Assembly: GCA_963825075.1 (NCBI GenBank)
Contig: CAWGRX010000002.1
Coordinates: forward strand, 1 to 64,000
DNA from: CAWAVN01 sp963825075
Lineage (GTDB): Bacteria; Planctomycetota; Planctomycetia; Planctomycetales; Planctomycetaceae
Length of the DNA stretch: 64,000 nucleotides
Direction of reading: 5' to 3'
Both the position numbers and the translations under genes were made by a program. The notes under the pieces are model-generated. The model saw only the letters and a list, made by a program, of their open reading frames with translations. It was not told the origin of the DNA and did not search any database. Below are positions 17,036-26,307 of this stretch, piece by piece (position 1 is the stretch's first letter; the number at the start of each line of letters is the position of its first letter).

Positions 17036-17247
17036 TCGGATTCCGTAGATGGTTGGGACGTTTCACAATCGGCCCCCACCTTCTAACGAATCCCGCCCTC
17101 CCAAACCACCCCGGCCCGCGAAAACTTTTTGCAAACGCGCCATTCCGAATCCCGCGTTCCATGATCAGAGGCAGAGAGATCGATAAGACGATTTGCCAAG
17201 AGGCCCGTCGCAATTGAAACGGACGCGCGGCAAGGGTAGGCTGGGAA

Positions 17248-19311
17248 ATGATAATCTCCTTCCTTCTTAGCGAGTTACCCCTGATGAGACCTCCGATGTT
17301 GTTCGCAGATTCCGCCTGGATGGGACTTCAAACCCTGGACTGGGTCGTGTTGGCCGCTTATTTCATTGCCATTTTTTGCGTGGGCCTGTGGTCGCTCCGG
17401 CGGGTGCACGATATGTCCGACTTTTTCATGGGCGGGCGGCGGTTCGGCAAAATTTTTATGATGTTTTTCGCCTTCGGAGCCGGCACCAGCAGCGAGCAGG
17501 CGGTCGGCGTCGTCGCGGGGACCTGGCGGGTCGGATTGGCGGGCATCTGGTGGCAGTTTTTGTGGTTGTGGGCCACGCCGTTTTACTGGATCGTGGCCCC
17601 GGTGATGCGCCGCATGCGGGCCCTCACCACCGCGGACTTCTTCCAAGCCCGCTACAGCAGCAGCACAGCTTTGCTGTATTCGGTATATGGGATCATCATG
17701 TCGATCGCCTTTATTGCCGGGGGACTTTATAGCTCCGGCAAGATGGTAGATGAACTCACCGGGGGCGAGTTGGAACGGGTCACGCAGGAATGGAACGTGA
17801 CCGTGCCCGCCGCGAAATGGAACGAAGACGAAGGCCGAATCGAAACGTTCTATCGGCCCGTTCAAGGCTATGAATACGCCATCCTCGCGATGACGGTGCT
17901 GTTCGTGACTTACGGAATGGTCGGCGGATTGGGGGCGGCGATCATCACCGACTTTATCCAAGGCGTGCTGACGATTACGTTTTCGTTTCTCTTGTTGCCT
18001 TTTGTATTCAACATGATCGGCGGATTCGGGGAGTTGCATTCCGAGGGCGATGTGAAAGCGGGCATGTTCGATTTGGTCGCCAGCCCCCAAGTCGCCGCCG
18101 AGTTGGGGGCCGAGCCCATCACGCTGTTTTATATTGTGATGCTTTCGCTGACGGCCCTGGCGGGGATCGTGGTGCAACCGCACATCATGGGCGTCTGCGG
18201 GGCGGGCAAGACGGAGATGGAAGGCCGGTTCGGTTTTACGTTCGGGAATTTTCTTAAACGGTTTTGCACGATCGCCTGGACGTTCACGGGGCTGGCGTGC
18301 ATCGTGTGGTACCTCGGCTCCAACAGTCCGCTCAAACATGCCGAGGCCCCCCAGGCAGGCACGGCGGAATATCAAGCCTTGCCGGAAGCGGACCGCGAAA
18401 AAATCGCCGCCGACCGCCAGGCCTATCAAGACCTCAAAGCACGCACGGCGGACGACTTTAGCGCTTTGGAATCCAAGGAAAAAGACCGCATCAAGAAAGC
18501 GGACAACGATTTCGCCGACCGCTTGTTCGGCCGGGCGGCTTATGACATTCTGCCGACCATCGGGGCGGGCTTGATCGGACTTCTGCTCGCATCACTTCTC
18601 GCGGCAATCATGAGTACCAGCGACGCCCAGATGGTCGTCTCCAGCGGGTTGTTTACGGAGAACATCTACCGCAAATACATCGGCAAAAACAAATCGCAGA
18701 GGCATTATTTGTGGGTCGGGCGGATTTCCGGGCTCATCATCGTGCTGTTGGCGCTCGTGCTGCAAGCGACGTTTACCGATGTGATCGACGCCCTCAAAGT
18801 CATCATCAAAACCCCCGCTGCGATCGGGATTAGCTTGTGGATCGGTATCACCTGGCGCGGCTGGACTCCTGCCGCGGTGTGGGTCTCCACAATGTGCGCG
18901 GCCGCGGCCTGGGCAGGCGTGGCGTATTTTCCGGGTACGCTCCACGAATGGGGTTTGCCCGACGCGATGTTCAATGAAAAAGGCAAAATGTACGATGTCT
19001 GGCAGATGGTCTCCTACTTGTCGGCCGGCGTTCTCAGCGGATTCTTAACCAGCCTCCTCACCAAAAGGGTGCGGGAAGACAAGCTGGATCATTTTTTCCG
19101 TTTGATCCATACGCCGGTCAAGGCGGGCGAAGAAGTGGAATCGCCTTGCACGCTGCCCAAAGACGCCCTGCCGCCCGCCGAGAAACTTTTCAACCTCAAA
19201 GACATCGAAATCAGCAAGCCGACGTTGGTCGGTTTGGGCGGGTTTCTCGCCTCATGGGTCTGCGTGGGCCTGGTCATCTGGCTTACCAGCCTGCTGGCCC
19301 GCATCTTATAA
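17248..19311 (+). CDS. Sodium:solute symporter family (SSS) transporter
   Basis: 687 residues with about 13-14 hydrophobic segments. SSS-type features: an N-terminal DWVVLAAYFIAIFCVGLW segment, then DFFMGGRRFGKIFMMF and GAGTSSEQAVGVVAG, the usual Na+-site region, and a C-terminal half with LLASLLAAIMSTSDAQMVV. Residues about 365-430 form a long charged cytoplasmic insertion rich in Asp, Lys and Ala. The start at 17248 has GGGAA close upstream; Met13 and Met17 are also possible but lack a better site. Substrate unknown; nearby sugar-processing genes make a sugar or sugar acid plausible. Followed by a tandem repeat and a terminator. Confidence 0.9.
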   Translation: MIISFLLSELPLMRPPMLFADSAWMGLQTLDWVVLAAYFIAIFCVGLWSLRRVHDMSDFFMGGRRFGKIFMMFFAFGAGTSSEQAVGVVAGTWRVGLAGIWWQFLWLWATPFYWIVAPVMRRMRALTTADFFQARYSSSTALLYSVYGIIMSIAFIAGGLYSSGKMVDELTGGELERVTQEWNVTVPAAKWNEDEGRIETFYRPVQGYEYAILAMTVLFVTYGMVGGLGAAIITDFIQGVLTITFSFLLLPFVFNMIGGFGELHSEGDVKAGMFDLVASPQVAAELGAEPITLFYIVMLSLTALAGIVVQPHIMGVCGAGKTEMEGRFGFTFGNFLKRFCTIAWTFTGLACIVWYLGSNSPLKHAEAPQAGTAEYQALPEADREKIAADRQAYQDLKARTADDFSALESKEKDRIKKADNDFADRLFGRAAYDILPTIGAGLIGLLLASLLAAIMSTSDAQMVVSSGLFTENIYRKYIGKNKSQRHYLWVGRISGLIIVLLALVLQATFTDVIDALKVIIKTPAAIGISLWIGITWRGWTPAAVWVSTMCAAAAWAGVAYFPGTLHEWGLPDAMFNEKGKMYDVWQMVSYLSAGVLSGFLTSLLTKRVREDKLDHFFRLIHTPVKAGEEVESPCTLPKDALPPAEKLFNLKDIEISKPTLVGLGGFLASWVCVGLVIWLTSLLARIL

Positions 19312-19312
19312 C

Positions 19313-19405
19313 AGAGGTCAGGGACTAGAGGTCAGGGACTAGAGGTCAGGGACTAGAGGTCAGGGACTAGAGGTCAGGGACTAGAGGTCAGGGACCAGAG
19401 GTCAG
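19313..19405. repeat. Tandem 14-bp repeat (six units plus a partial)
   Basis: AGAGGTCAGGGACT repeated from 19313 to 19396 (the last unit ends in C), then a partial unit. It starts one base after the symporter stop codon. The last 23 bases (19383-19405) are an exact inverted copy of 19534-19556. Confidence 0.95.
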
Positions 19406-19414
19406 AGGACAGTC

Positions 19415-19446
19415 AGAGCAGCCGGAAGATTTCTGGCTGCTCTTTT
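19415..19446 (+). terminator. Intrinsic terminator downstream of symporter
   Basis: Perfect 9-base stem AGAGCAGCC (19415-19423) with GGCTGCTCT (19435-19443), 11-base loop, followed by TTT. It lies after the tandem repeat, so the repeats would be transcribed. Confidence 0.75.
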
Positions 19447-19533
19447 GGTAACTGATGACAATGTGGAGTTCAGGTGGCGGCGGGATAAAGAACAACGGCC
19501 AATTCAAAGGTAACTCCGCCTTTTCCCTGGCCC

Positions 19534-19556
19534 CTGACCTCTGGTCCCTGACCTCT
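19534..19556. repeat. Inverted copy of the 14-bp repeat unit
   Basis: 23 bases that are the exact reverse complement of 19383-19405, placed just beyond the stop codon of the 19562 minus-strand gene. The pair brackets the terminator and could form a long stem between convergent genes. Confidence 0.9.
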
Positions 19557-19561
19557 GAAAC

Positions 19562-20152
19562 CTAGTCGTCATAATCCACATACACAATGCCGTTCTTGGA
19601 AGTGATTTCGACCTCGTATTTTCCGTAGTCGTATTCGACTTTGCTGTAGTCTTTGCGTTTCACATCGAAGTCAAAGCGGCCCCTCGGCGGGACGCAGATC
19701 ATCACGAACACTGAAGGCGGAGCGCAGGTGCCGCAGAGCCCTTTGGGAGCGCGCGGATCTTTCACCGCCACGATTTTTTTTACCGCGAACGGATGCACGT
19801 TGTCCAAATCTTCGTATTTGACGTAGGGATAAAGTGCGATCGTTTGGTAGGTTTCGACCGGCGGCCCTGGAGCGGGCGTCGTCATCGGGACGGGCGTTCT
19901 CAGCGGAGCGGGTTCGGGAACGGGCTGGATTCGGCCGGGAGGATCGGCCGGCAACGGAACCACTGGGCCTTCCACACTTCCCGGAGCCTGGAGCGGGGCG
20001 GGCGGCACGATTTCTTGAAACGCCACGGCCTTCCCGTACATGCCGTCTTTCGAGGAGGCCAGCTTGATCCGGTAATACTTCTCGCCGGCTTGGAGGGAAA
20101 GGGTCGAGACAACCAGCAATCCGGCGGCGAGTCCCCAAAGCAGTTTCTTCAT
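19562..20152 (-). CDS. Secreted protein of unknown function, proline-rich centre
   Basis: 196 residues; start at 20152 supported by GAGGAA upstream. A signal peptide (MKKLLWGLAAGLLVV, cleavage after LQAG about 23). The middle (about 48-100) is very rich in proline, then YPYVKYEDLDNVHPFAVKK. Two cysteines lie close together in GLCGTCAPP and a third in VMICVPPRG. The C-terminus is a charged beta-like stretch (DYGKYEVEITSKNGIVYVDY). I do not recognise the family; it resembles small planctomycete-specific exported proteins. Convergent with the symporter. Confidence 0.7.
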   Translation of the reverse strand: MKKLLWGLAAGLLVVSTLSLQAGEKYYRIKLASSKDGMYGKAVAFQEIVPPAPLQAPGSVEGPVVPLPADPPGRIQPVPEPAPLRTPVPMTTPAPGPPVETYQTIALYPYVKYEDLDNVHPFAVKKIVAVKDPRAPKGLCGTCAPPSVFVMICVPPRGRFDFDVKRKDYSKVEYDYGKYEVEITSKNGIVYVDYDD

Positions 20153-20388
20153 GGTGCGGTTCCTCAGATTAAAAGTGAGCGGATTTGAGCGTCTTCCTGT
20201 CTTCCTTCATCGTGATGTTAGGCGGTTCGCACGCTCCTCGGCAAGCCCTTGTCCCTAAAGTTTACTGAAACCGCCCCATTTCACAAATGAATCTGAATTT
20301 CGGAAAGGAAATTCTCAAAAGTCCACTGTTTGTGGTTCGGCGGATTCCGACGAGTGAAAGGCCTTCGGTTCTGCGGGTTGGAGGGAAA

Positions 20389-21252
20389 TCACGGTTTTTG
20401 CTGCCGGCGAAGTTTGCTGAACGAAAGCTGAATCGGCAAAATCTCAACCGCTGGGTCTTGCCTCCGCTGTCTTGGTTTTGCGGGTGGGGTGTCCAAAGGA
20501 TGGACCGGGCGGCCGGCTCGGACGCTGCGCAACGGCTGGAGGCTCCCGTCGGTTTCGAAGACTTCCGACGGAACCAGGCGAAGCACCGCGGACGCCATGT
20601 CCCGATGAAATCCCGCATGCGCGGGCACGCCTAGGACGTTCTCCGGGAAGGCCACAGTCAGCCCCGCCGCGAACAGGCCGCTGCCGGCGGGCGTGCACAA
20701 ATACGGCAAGATGCCTTGGCCGTATTCTCGGGATCGTTCCAGATTGAACACCAAGTGCTTAAGAGCGAACCGGCACACCAATGGCCCCAGAAGGATGTCG
20801 GTCCAGCGCTCGGCCATTCGCCTGAGCCGATCCAGTGTTTGGACCGCGGGAATCTTGGCATCCGCCATGTCCAGCATGTAAAGCAGCGCCATCTGCCGGG
20901 CTTCCTGATGCTCGTTGAACAACTCCAACCCGGCTCGCCGGGCGAGCGCCTCGCCTTGCTGATGGCCTTTCGCCGTCAGGACGCCGACCGTGATTCGCGC
21001 GAGGATTTCCGAAACGAGAATTTCCTCAATCAGGGGACACCTGGGATCGGTTCCCGGACCGCGGAGGGCAGACCAAGTCGGAGATCCCATCGTCAAAGCA
21101 TTCATGCGGAGCACCCAGGCTTCCGACCGCCGCCGCGAAGCCTCCCGCAGGTCGCCTAAGTCTTTGGGAGACGTTTTGGTTGAGGATTCCACGATTTGCA
21201 GGGCGTGAACGGATAACAGTCCCGCCAACTCCGCCAATTGCCTAACGTTCAA
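20389..21252 (-). CDS. Hypothetical protein, mostly helical
   Basis: 287 residues with no signal peptide or membrane segment. The N-terminal about 200 residues are helix-rich (LAELAGLLSVHALQIVESS, LLYMLDMADAKIPAVQTLDR, RMAERWTDILLGPLVCRFA) and the last about 50 are basic and proline-rich with PVHPLDTPPAKPRQRRQ. No motif that I recognise. The start at 21252 is the first Met of the frame; Met50 is an alternative. Base composition is like the neighbours. Not obviously linked to either flanking gene. Confidence 0.6.
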   Translation of the reverse strand: MNVRQLAELAGLLSVHALQIVESSTKTSPKDLGDLREASRRRSEAWVLRMNALTMGSPTWSALRGPGTDPRCPLIEEILVSEILARITVGVLTAKGHQQGEALARRAGLELFNEHQEARQMALLYMLDMADAKIPAVQTLDRLRRMAERWTDILLGPLVCRFALKHLVFNLERSREYGQGILPYLCTPAGSGLFAAGLTVAFPENVLGVPAHAGFHRDMASAVLRLVPSEVFETDGSLQPLRSVRAGRPVHPLDTPPAKPRQRRQDPAVEILPIQLSFSKLRRQQKP

Positions 21253-21682
21253 AGTGCCTCTCCCGGTGCGCCGCCAAGGAAACAGGGTTTAGAAAAACGC
21301 GTCAAACGGCTTGGAGTCGCAAAACAGATGCCAGGACCGCGCTTTCTGAGGTTACGAGCCATCAATACGCCGAAGGCGTTACATAACAACGCCCAGGGTC
21401 AGCGGCGCAGCCGCGCCACCCTGGGTAATGGTTTGACAGAAACTCTTACGCCGAAGACGTTATACAAGCCTTTGGATTTCGAGATTTGGATTTTCAACGT
21501 TTTGATTGCGGACGCGCTGTGCTCCTGAACCAACACGCATGTTGCCGAACCGCAATATGCCGTTACATTCAGCCCCGCGTTCCGTTTCGCGAATTGCAAG
21601 CTCCCCGGCTTCACGACATACTAAAGGAGACCGGCTCTTTGACTCATAATCTTTTCAACTTTTTCACCCCCTCAGGAAGCGC
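21253..21682. other. Gene-free stretch with a stem-loop repeat
   Basis: No convincing gene. The part from 21366 to 21470 holds a near-direct repeat (TACGCCGAAGGCGTTACATA and TACGCCGAAGACGTTATACA) around a hairpin with CCCAGGGT (21392-21399) and ACCCTGGG (21418-21425), enclosing a smaller GCGGC/GCCGC palindrome. It looks like another REP-type element. The promoter of the sulfatase gene should be in the last 150 bases; I could not pick a box with confidence. Confidence 0.5.
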
Positions 21683-23026
21683 ATGAACCTGACAAAACCC
21701 CTTTGGCTGGCAATGATCCTGTGCGCCGCCGCGATTGTTCCCGCGTCGAGCGTGGAGGCGGCTCGGCCGAATGTGCTGTTGATCTTTTCGGACGACCAAG
21801 GCTCGATCGATGTGAACTGCTACGGGGCCAAGGATCTCATCACGCCGAATTTGGATGCCCTCGCAAAACGAGGCGTGCGGTTTACGCAGTTCTATGCCGC
21901 GGCTCCGGTGTGTTCGCCGTCGCGGGCCGGCCTGATGACCGGGCGGGTTCCGCAGCGGGCGGGCGTGCCGGGGAACGTGTCCTCCGCCCACGGCCACGCC
22001 GGCATGCCAACCGAGCAAGTAACCATCGCCGAAATGATGAAATCCGCCGGCTACGCGACCGGCCATGTCGGGAAATGGCATCTGGGTTACACGAAAGAGA
22101 CCATGCCGAACGGCCAAGGCTTCGATCAATCCTTCGGGCACATGGGCGGGTGCATCGACAACTATTCGCACTTCTTTTATTGGAACGGCCCCAACCGGCA
22201 CGACCTGTGGCAAAACGGCAAAGAGGTTTGGCGGGACGGCGAGTTCTTCCCGGACTTGATGGTCCAAGAATGCAGCCGCTTCCTGGAGGCAAACCGCGAA
22301 ACGCCGTTCTTCCTCTACTGGGCGATCAACGTGCCGCATTATCCGCTCCAAGGCACGGAAGCCTGGCGAAAGCGGTATGAAACGCTCCCGGACCCCCGGC
22401 GGAAATACGCCGCGTTCGTCTCCACCCTAGATGAAAAAGTCGGCGAAGTCTTAAAGACGCTGGATCGGCTCGGGCTCCGCGAAAACACGATCGTCATTTT
22501 CCAATCCGATCATGGACATTCCACCGAAGAACGCACCTTCGGCGGCGGGGGAAATGCCGGGCCTTATCGGGGGGCGAAGTTCAGCCTGTTCGAGGGCGGC
22601 ATCCGGGTGCCGGCGATGATCTCCTGGCCCGGCCACATTCCGGAAAACGAGGTCCGCGGGCAACTCGGCACCGGTTGCGATTGGTTCCCCACGATCGCAG
22701 AACTTTGCGAAGTGGAACTTCCGAAACGAAAACTCGACGGCCGAACTCTGGTTTCGGTGATCAAGTCCGAAGGGGCGGAAAGTCCGCATCCGCAGTTTTT
22801 TTGGCAGTTGGGCAATCAATGGGCCGTCCGCGATGGGGATTGGAAGCTCATCGGCAACCCCCGCGACACCAGCCACAAAGCCCCGATCACCAAAGCCGAC
22901 GCGTTGTTTTTGTCGAACCTGAAAGAAGACGTCAGCGAGATGCACAACATCGCCGCGGAGCATCCCGACGTGGTCCGCAGGCTGAAAGCGGCCCACGAAA
23001 ATTGGGCGAAGGGACTCAAGCCTTGA
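21683..23026 (+). CDS. Secreted sulfatase (arylsulfatase A family)
   Basis: 447 residues; start supported by AGGAAG upstream. A signal peptide ends near residue 26 (SSVEAARPN). Metal site RPNVLLIFSDDQG (28-40). The sulfatase signature CSPSRAGLMTGR starts at Cys77, the residue that is converted to formylglycine by a maturase. KWHLGY near 131-136 and FQSDHGHS near 273-280 are further active-site motifs. Length is typical for type I sulfatases. Role: removal of sulfate esters from polysaccharides outside the cytoplasm, a well-known expansion in planctomycetes. No anaerobic or FGE maturase gene is in the window. The end of the gene is followed by a long hairpin. Confidence 0.93.
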   Translation: MNLTKPLWLAMILCAAAIVPASSVEAARPNVLLIFSDDQGSIDVNCYGAKDLITPNLDALAKRGVRFTQFYAAAPVCSPSRAGLMTGRVPQRAGVPGNVSSAHGHAGMPTEQVTIAEMMKSAGYATGHVGKWHLGYTKETMPNGQGFDQSFGHMGGCIDNYSHFFYWNGPNRHDLWQNGKEVWRDGEFFPDLMVQECSRFLEANRETPFFLYWAINVPHYPLQGTEAWRKRYETLPDPRRKYAAFVSTLDEKVGEVLKTLDRLGLRENTIVIFQSDHGHSTEERTFGGGGNAGPYRGAKFSLFEGGIRVPAMISWPGHIPENEVRGQLGTGCDWFPTIAELCEVELPKRKLDGRTLVSVIKSEGAESPHPQFFWQLGNQWAVRDGDWKLIGNPRDTSHKAPITKADALFLSNLKEDVSEMHNIAAEHPDVVRRLKAAHENWAKGLKP

Positions 23027-23040
23027 ATCGACTGTACCTT

Positions 23041-23141
23041 AAGCAAGAGAGCCGCGCACGAAAAGCAAGAGAGCCGCGCACGAAGTAAGCGGTTTTGCGT
23101 TCTGTAAACTCTTGAAAACCGCTTACTTCGTGCGCGGCTCT
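23041..23141. repeat. 22-bp tandem duplication plus 27-bp perfect inverted repeat
   Basis: AAGCAAGAGAGCCGCGCACG-AA occurs twice in tandem (23041-23062 and 23063-23084). The second copy runs into a 27-base arm (23070-23096) that is perfectly inverted at 23115-23141, loop 18 bases. It sits 14 bases after the sulfatase stop. It may act as a bidirectional terminator, or be a small mobile palindrome; there is no U-run. Confidence 0.9.
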
Positions 23142-23251
23142 TCAGCGAGAATGCAAATCAGCGGATCGAGGATAGCAAGCCCGTTAACCAATTCCTATAA
23201 TCCGCCTTCGACCACAACGGTGCTTTGACAAAACTCTCCCAGGAGGTTCCG

Positions 23252-25009
23252 GTGTTTGCCGGTCCGATCTTTCATCGCGAAACACTCACCACGCCCCGGC
23301 AGCTCAGGCATTTTCTGCTGCGGTCGGGGTATATCGCGGCCTTGCTCGTGTTGATGTACACGGCCGGGCAAGTGACGTTCGGCTGGCAGCAGGTGCGAAG
23401 CGTCGGGGCTTTGGCCCGGTTTGGGAACCTGGTGTTTCAGGTGTTCTCCCTGGTGCAACTTTCGCTGGTTTTGTTTTTTGCCCTCTTATTCACGGCGGGA
23501 AACATTGCCCAGGAAAAAGACCGCCGGACGCTGATATTGCTGTTGATGACCGACATGCGGGACCGAGAACTTGTGCTGGGCAAACTCTGGGCGAGTTTGC
23601 TCAACGTCGGGGTGCTGATCGCCGTTTCGGTGCCGGCGTTTATTCTGGTGCATGCCTTTGGAGGCGTGACGTTAAGCCAAATCCTCTGGGCCGTCGCCTT
23701 GTGTGCGGCCACGGCGTTCGCGGCTGGGAGTTGGGGGGCATTGGTCGCGTTCTGGCGGGAGAAAACATTCCAAACCCTCGCGGTCGGCGTGCTGGGATTG
23801 GTGCTGTATTTGGGGATCCTCAAAACGGCGATCCTGCTCACAGGCAGCGAAACCCCCACGGGCGGGTGGCTGGGTGTGTTCGATCCTTACGATGCTTTGA
23901 TGACGGTCCTCAGTCCGCTTTCGCACTACACCGGATTGGAGCCGGTGCGCGTGACGGCTTTGGCTCCGGTGCTGGCGATGCTGGGGTTGGGCATCGTATT
24001 GAACCTGACGACGATCGCCCGGCTGCGGGTCTGGAATCCGTCGCGGTTCATCTACACCCAGACTGAGATGAAGTCCGAAGACGAAGCCGCCGCCGAAGAA
24101 GCCCAGGTTCGCAAAGCCCGCACACGGAAGGTCTGGGCGAACCCCGTGCTCTGGCGGGAAATCCGCACGCGGGCCTACGGGCGGAAAGTCATCTTTATCA
24201 AGCTCGCCTATCTGGTCTTGGCGGGATTTGTGTTGTCCTCGCTGGCGGAAACCGCCGCGGGTGTGGAGTCCGCCGAGAAAATCTTGGGGATGATCTCGCC
24301 GCCCGCGTTTGCGTTCATGGCGTTGACGATTATCAGTTTGATCCTGATCAACGCCCAAGCCGTCACGTCTCTCACCACGGAACGCGACGGCCAGACACTC
24401 GAGCTGCTGCTCGTCACGGACATCACCGCTCCGGAATTTGTGTTCGGGAAGTTGGGCGGCGTCCTGTATAACACCAAGGAACTGATTATCGTTCCCCTGC
24501 TCTTGATTGGCTGGTTTGCTTACCGCGGTTATTTGAGCGTGGAAAACATGACCTACCTCATCATCAGCTTTCTCACGCTGGTGGCATTCGTGGCGACGTT
24601 GGGGCTGCATGCGGGATTGAGCTTCGACAACTCCCGCTCCGCCATCGCCAACAGCCTGGGCACGATTTTCTTTCTGTTCATCGGCATTTTTATCTTTATG
24701 ATGCTGCTCGTCGAAGCGAGTTCTTCGTTTGTGCTCCAGTTCCAGAGTTTTATCGTATTCATCGGCGTGGGGAGCATTGCGCTGTATGCATCGCTCCGGC
24801 ATAAAATTCCCTCGGTGGCCCTCACGATTTCCGCGTTCACGCTACCGTTTTTGACGTTCTATGCGATCACGTCGTTTTTGCTCGGCGGCTCGCTGGGAGT
24901 TTGTCTGGTGATTGTGACGGCTTACGGCTTCCCCGTGATCGCCATGCTCGTCCCCGCGGTCAGCGAATTCGACATGGCCCTCGGCCGCACGACCCTCGAC
25001 CACGGTTAA
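23252..25009 (+). CDS. ABC-2-type transporter permease with internal duplication
   Basis: 585 residues from GTG at 23252, chosen because AGGAGG (23241-23246) sits five bases upstream; a TTG nine codons earlier is possible but has no such site. About 12-13 hydrophobic segments. The two halves each contain an equivalent signature: QEKDRRTLILLLMTDMRDRE followed by LGKLW, and ERDGQTLELLLVTDITAPE followed by FGKLG. This is the motif seen in ABC-2 permeases of the GldF/NosY type. The fused two-half protein needs an ATPase, but none is encoded nearby. It is followed by the CNNM gene with a 58-base gap. Confidence 0.85.
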   Translation: MFAGPIFHRETLTTPRQLRHFLLRSGYIAALLVLMYTAGQVTFGWQQVRSVGALARFGNLVFQVFSLVQLSLVLFFALLFTAGNIAQEKDRRTLILLLMTDMRDRELVLGKLWASLLNVGVLIAVSVPAFILVHAFGGVTLSQILWAVALCAATAFAAGSWGALVAFWREKTFQTLAVGVLGLVLYLGILKTAILLTGSETPTGGWLGVFDPYDALMTVLSPLSHYTGLEPVRVTALAPVLAMLGLGIVLNLTTIARLRVWNPSRFIYTQTEMKSEDEAAAEEAQVRKARTRKVWANPVLWREIRTRAYGRKVIFIKLAYLVLAGFVLSSLAETAAGVESAEKILGMISPPAFAFMALTIISLILINAQAVTSLTTERDGQTLELLLVTDITAPEFVFGKLGGVLYNTKELIIVPLLLIGWFAYRGYLSVENMTYLIISFLTLVAFVATLGLHAGLSFDNSRSAIANSLGTIFFLFIGIFIFMMLLVEASSSFVLQFQSFIVFIGVGSIALYASLRHKIPSVALTISAFTLPFLTFYAITSFLLGGSLGVCLVIVTAYGFPVIAMLVPAVSEFDMALGRTTLDHG

Positions 25010-25067
25010 CCCCTCGACAATCCAGGATGAGCGAGTTTTTGCAATCGATGGCGGCCGAGCGCATTGG

Positions 25068-26297
25068 ATGCTGGCGATGTGCGTGTTGGTGTTGGGGTCC
25101 GCGTTTTTTTCGTCCAGCGAAACGGCGCTGTTTTACCTGTCCCATGACGAACTTCGCGCGTTCCGCATGGGCCGCGCTCGCGAGCGGGTCGTCGCCCAAC
25201 TGTTGAGCCAGCCCGACCGCCTGCTGTCGGCGGTTCTGTTCTGGAATTTGATTATCAACCTCACCTATTTCGCGGTGAGCATCATCGTCGCCCATCGGCT
25301 CGCTCATGCTGGACAAAAAGCCGCGGCGGGGGCGTTCGGCCTGGTCAGCGTGTTTGGGATTATTCTGTTCGGCGAAGTGCTCCCCAAGAGTTTCGCCGTC
25401 GTATTTCGCCGGTGGTGGGCGAAGACCGTGAGCTGGCCGCTGGCGGCGGCGGTGCGGGTGCTCGATCCGATTCTGCCCAAGCTCAGCGGGCTCACGCGGA
25501 TTGCCCGGCGGACGTTCTGGCCGGGCATCAAACCGGAGCCCTATTTGAACGCGGATGATCTGGAACGGGCCGTGGAAGCCTCCAAGCTCAGCGCGGATGT
25601 GGTCCGGCAGGAACGCCAATTGCTCCATAACATTTTGGACTTGTCCGAGATCACGGTGGAAGAAGTCATGCGACCGCGGGGGACTTATTTCTCGGCCAAG
25701 TCGCCTTTGAGTTTGTCCGAGTTTCACGGCGAAGTCCCGCCGGGCGACTATGTCGCGATTTATGCCCCGGAGTCGGATGAAATCACCGCAGGCGTGCCTT
25801 TGTCGAGTTTCAGCCATGTTCCCGAAACGCACCTGGAGGAAGCCGCCGAAGCCGTGCCTTACGTGCCCTGGTGCGCGGATTTGGCCTATACATTGCAACT
25901 GCTCCGCGAGGAGTTTTCGGGGATGGGGGCCGTGGTCAACGAATACGGCGAGACCATCGGGATCGTGTTGGCGGAGGATATTTTGGATACGGTATTGATG
26001 GCCCAGCCCAGCCGGGCGCGGAGGCTTTTGGAGCGCGAACCGGTGCTCGAAGTCAGCCCCGGCAAATATCACGTCGAAGGCATCACCACGCTTCGCTATC
26101 TGTGCAAGCGGCTGGGCATCGAATACGATTCGGACGAAGAAGATTTCGTGACGGTGGCGGGAATGATGCACGAAGAACTCGAACACCTCCCCGCCGTGGG
26201 AGATGAGTGTTCCTGGCGAGGCTATCAAGTGAAAGTCATCGAAGTCGTCGGCCGCGGGCGAGTCCGCGTGATGGTCTCGAAGGAGGAGAGAGGGTAA
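25068..26297 (+). CDS. CNNM/DUF21-CBS-CorC_HlyC domain membrane protein
   Basis: 409 residues as read. DUF21 (CNNM) membrane domain at about 1-165 with SSSETALFYLSHDELR and FGIILFGEVLPKSFAV; CBS pair about 185-325 (SEITVEEVMRPRGTYFS; GMGAVVNEYGETIGIVLAED); C-terminal CorC_HlyC domain (VEGITTLRYLCKRLGIE, VAGMMHEELEHLPAVGD). Family role: Mg2+ or metal ion transport/efflux in the inner membrane. The true start may be ATG at 25027: adding one base near 25067 gives MSEFLQSMAAERIGMLAMC and a longer first membrane helix. As read, the Met at 25068 has only a weak ribosome binding site. Confidence 0.85.
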   Translation: MLAMCVLVLGSAFFSSSETALFYLSHDELRAFRMGRARERVVAQLLSQPDRLLSAVLFWNLIINLTYFAVSIIVAHRLAHAGQKAAAGAFGLVSVFGIILFGEVLPKSFAVVFRRWWAKTVSWPLAAAVRVLDPILPKLSGLTRIARRTFWPGIKPEPYLNADDLERAVEASKLSADVVRQERQLLHNILDLSEITVEEVMRPRGTYFSAKSPLSLSEFHGEVPPGDYVAIYAPESDEITAGVPLSSFSHVPETHLEEAAEAVPYVPWCADLAYTLQLLREEFSGMGAVVNEYGETIGIVLAEDILDTVLMAQPSRARRLLEREPVLEVSPGKYHVEGITTLRYLCKRLGIEYDSDEEDFVTVAGMMHEELEHLPAVGDECSWRGYQVKVIEVVGRGRVRVMVSKEERG

Positions 26298-26307
26298 ATC
26301 GCCAGTT

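Noticed and set aside
19313..19405. CRISPR array
   Set aside because: The units are 14 bases and directly adjacent with no spacers.
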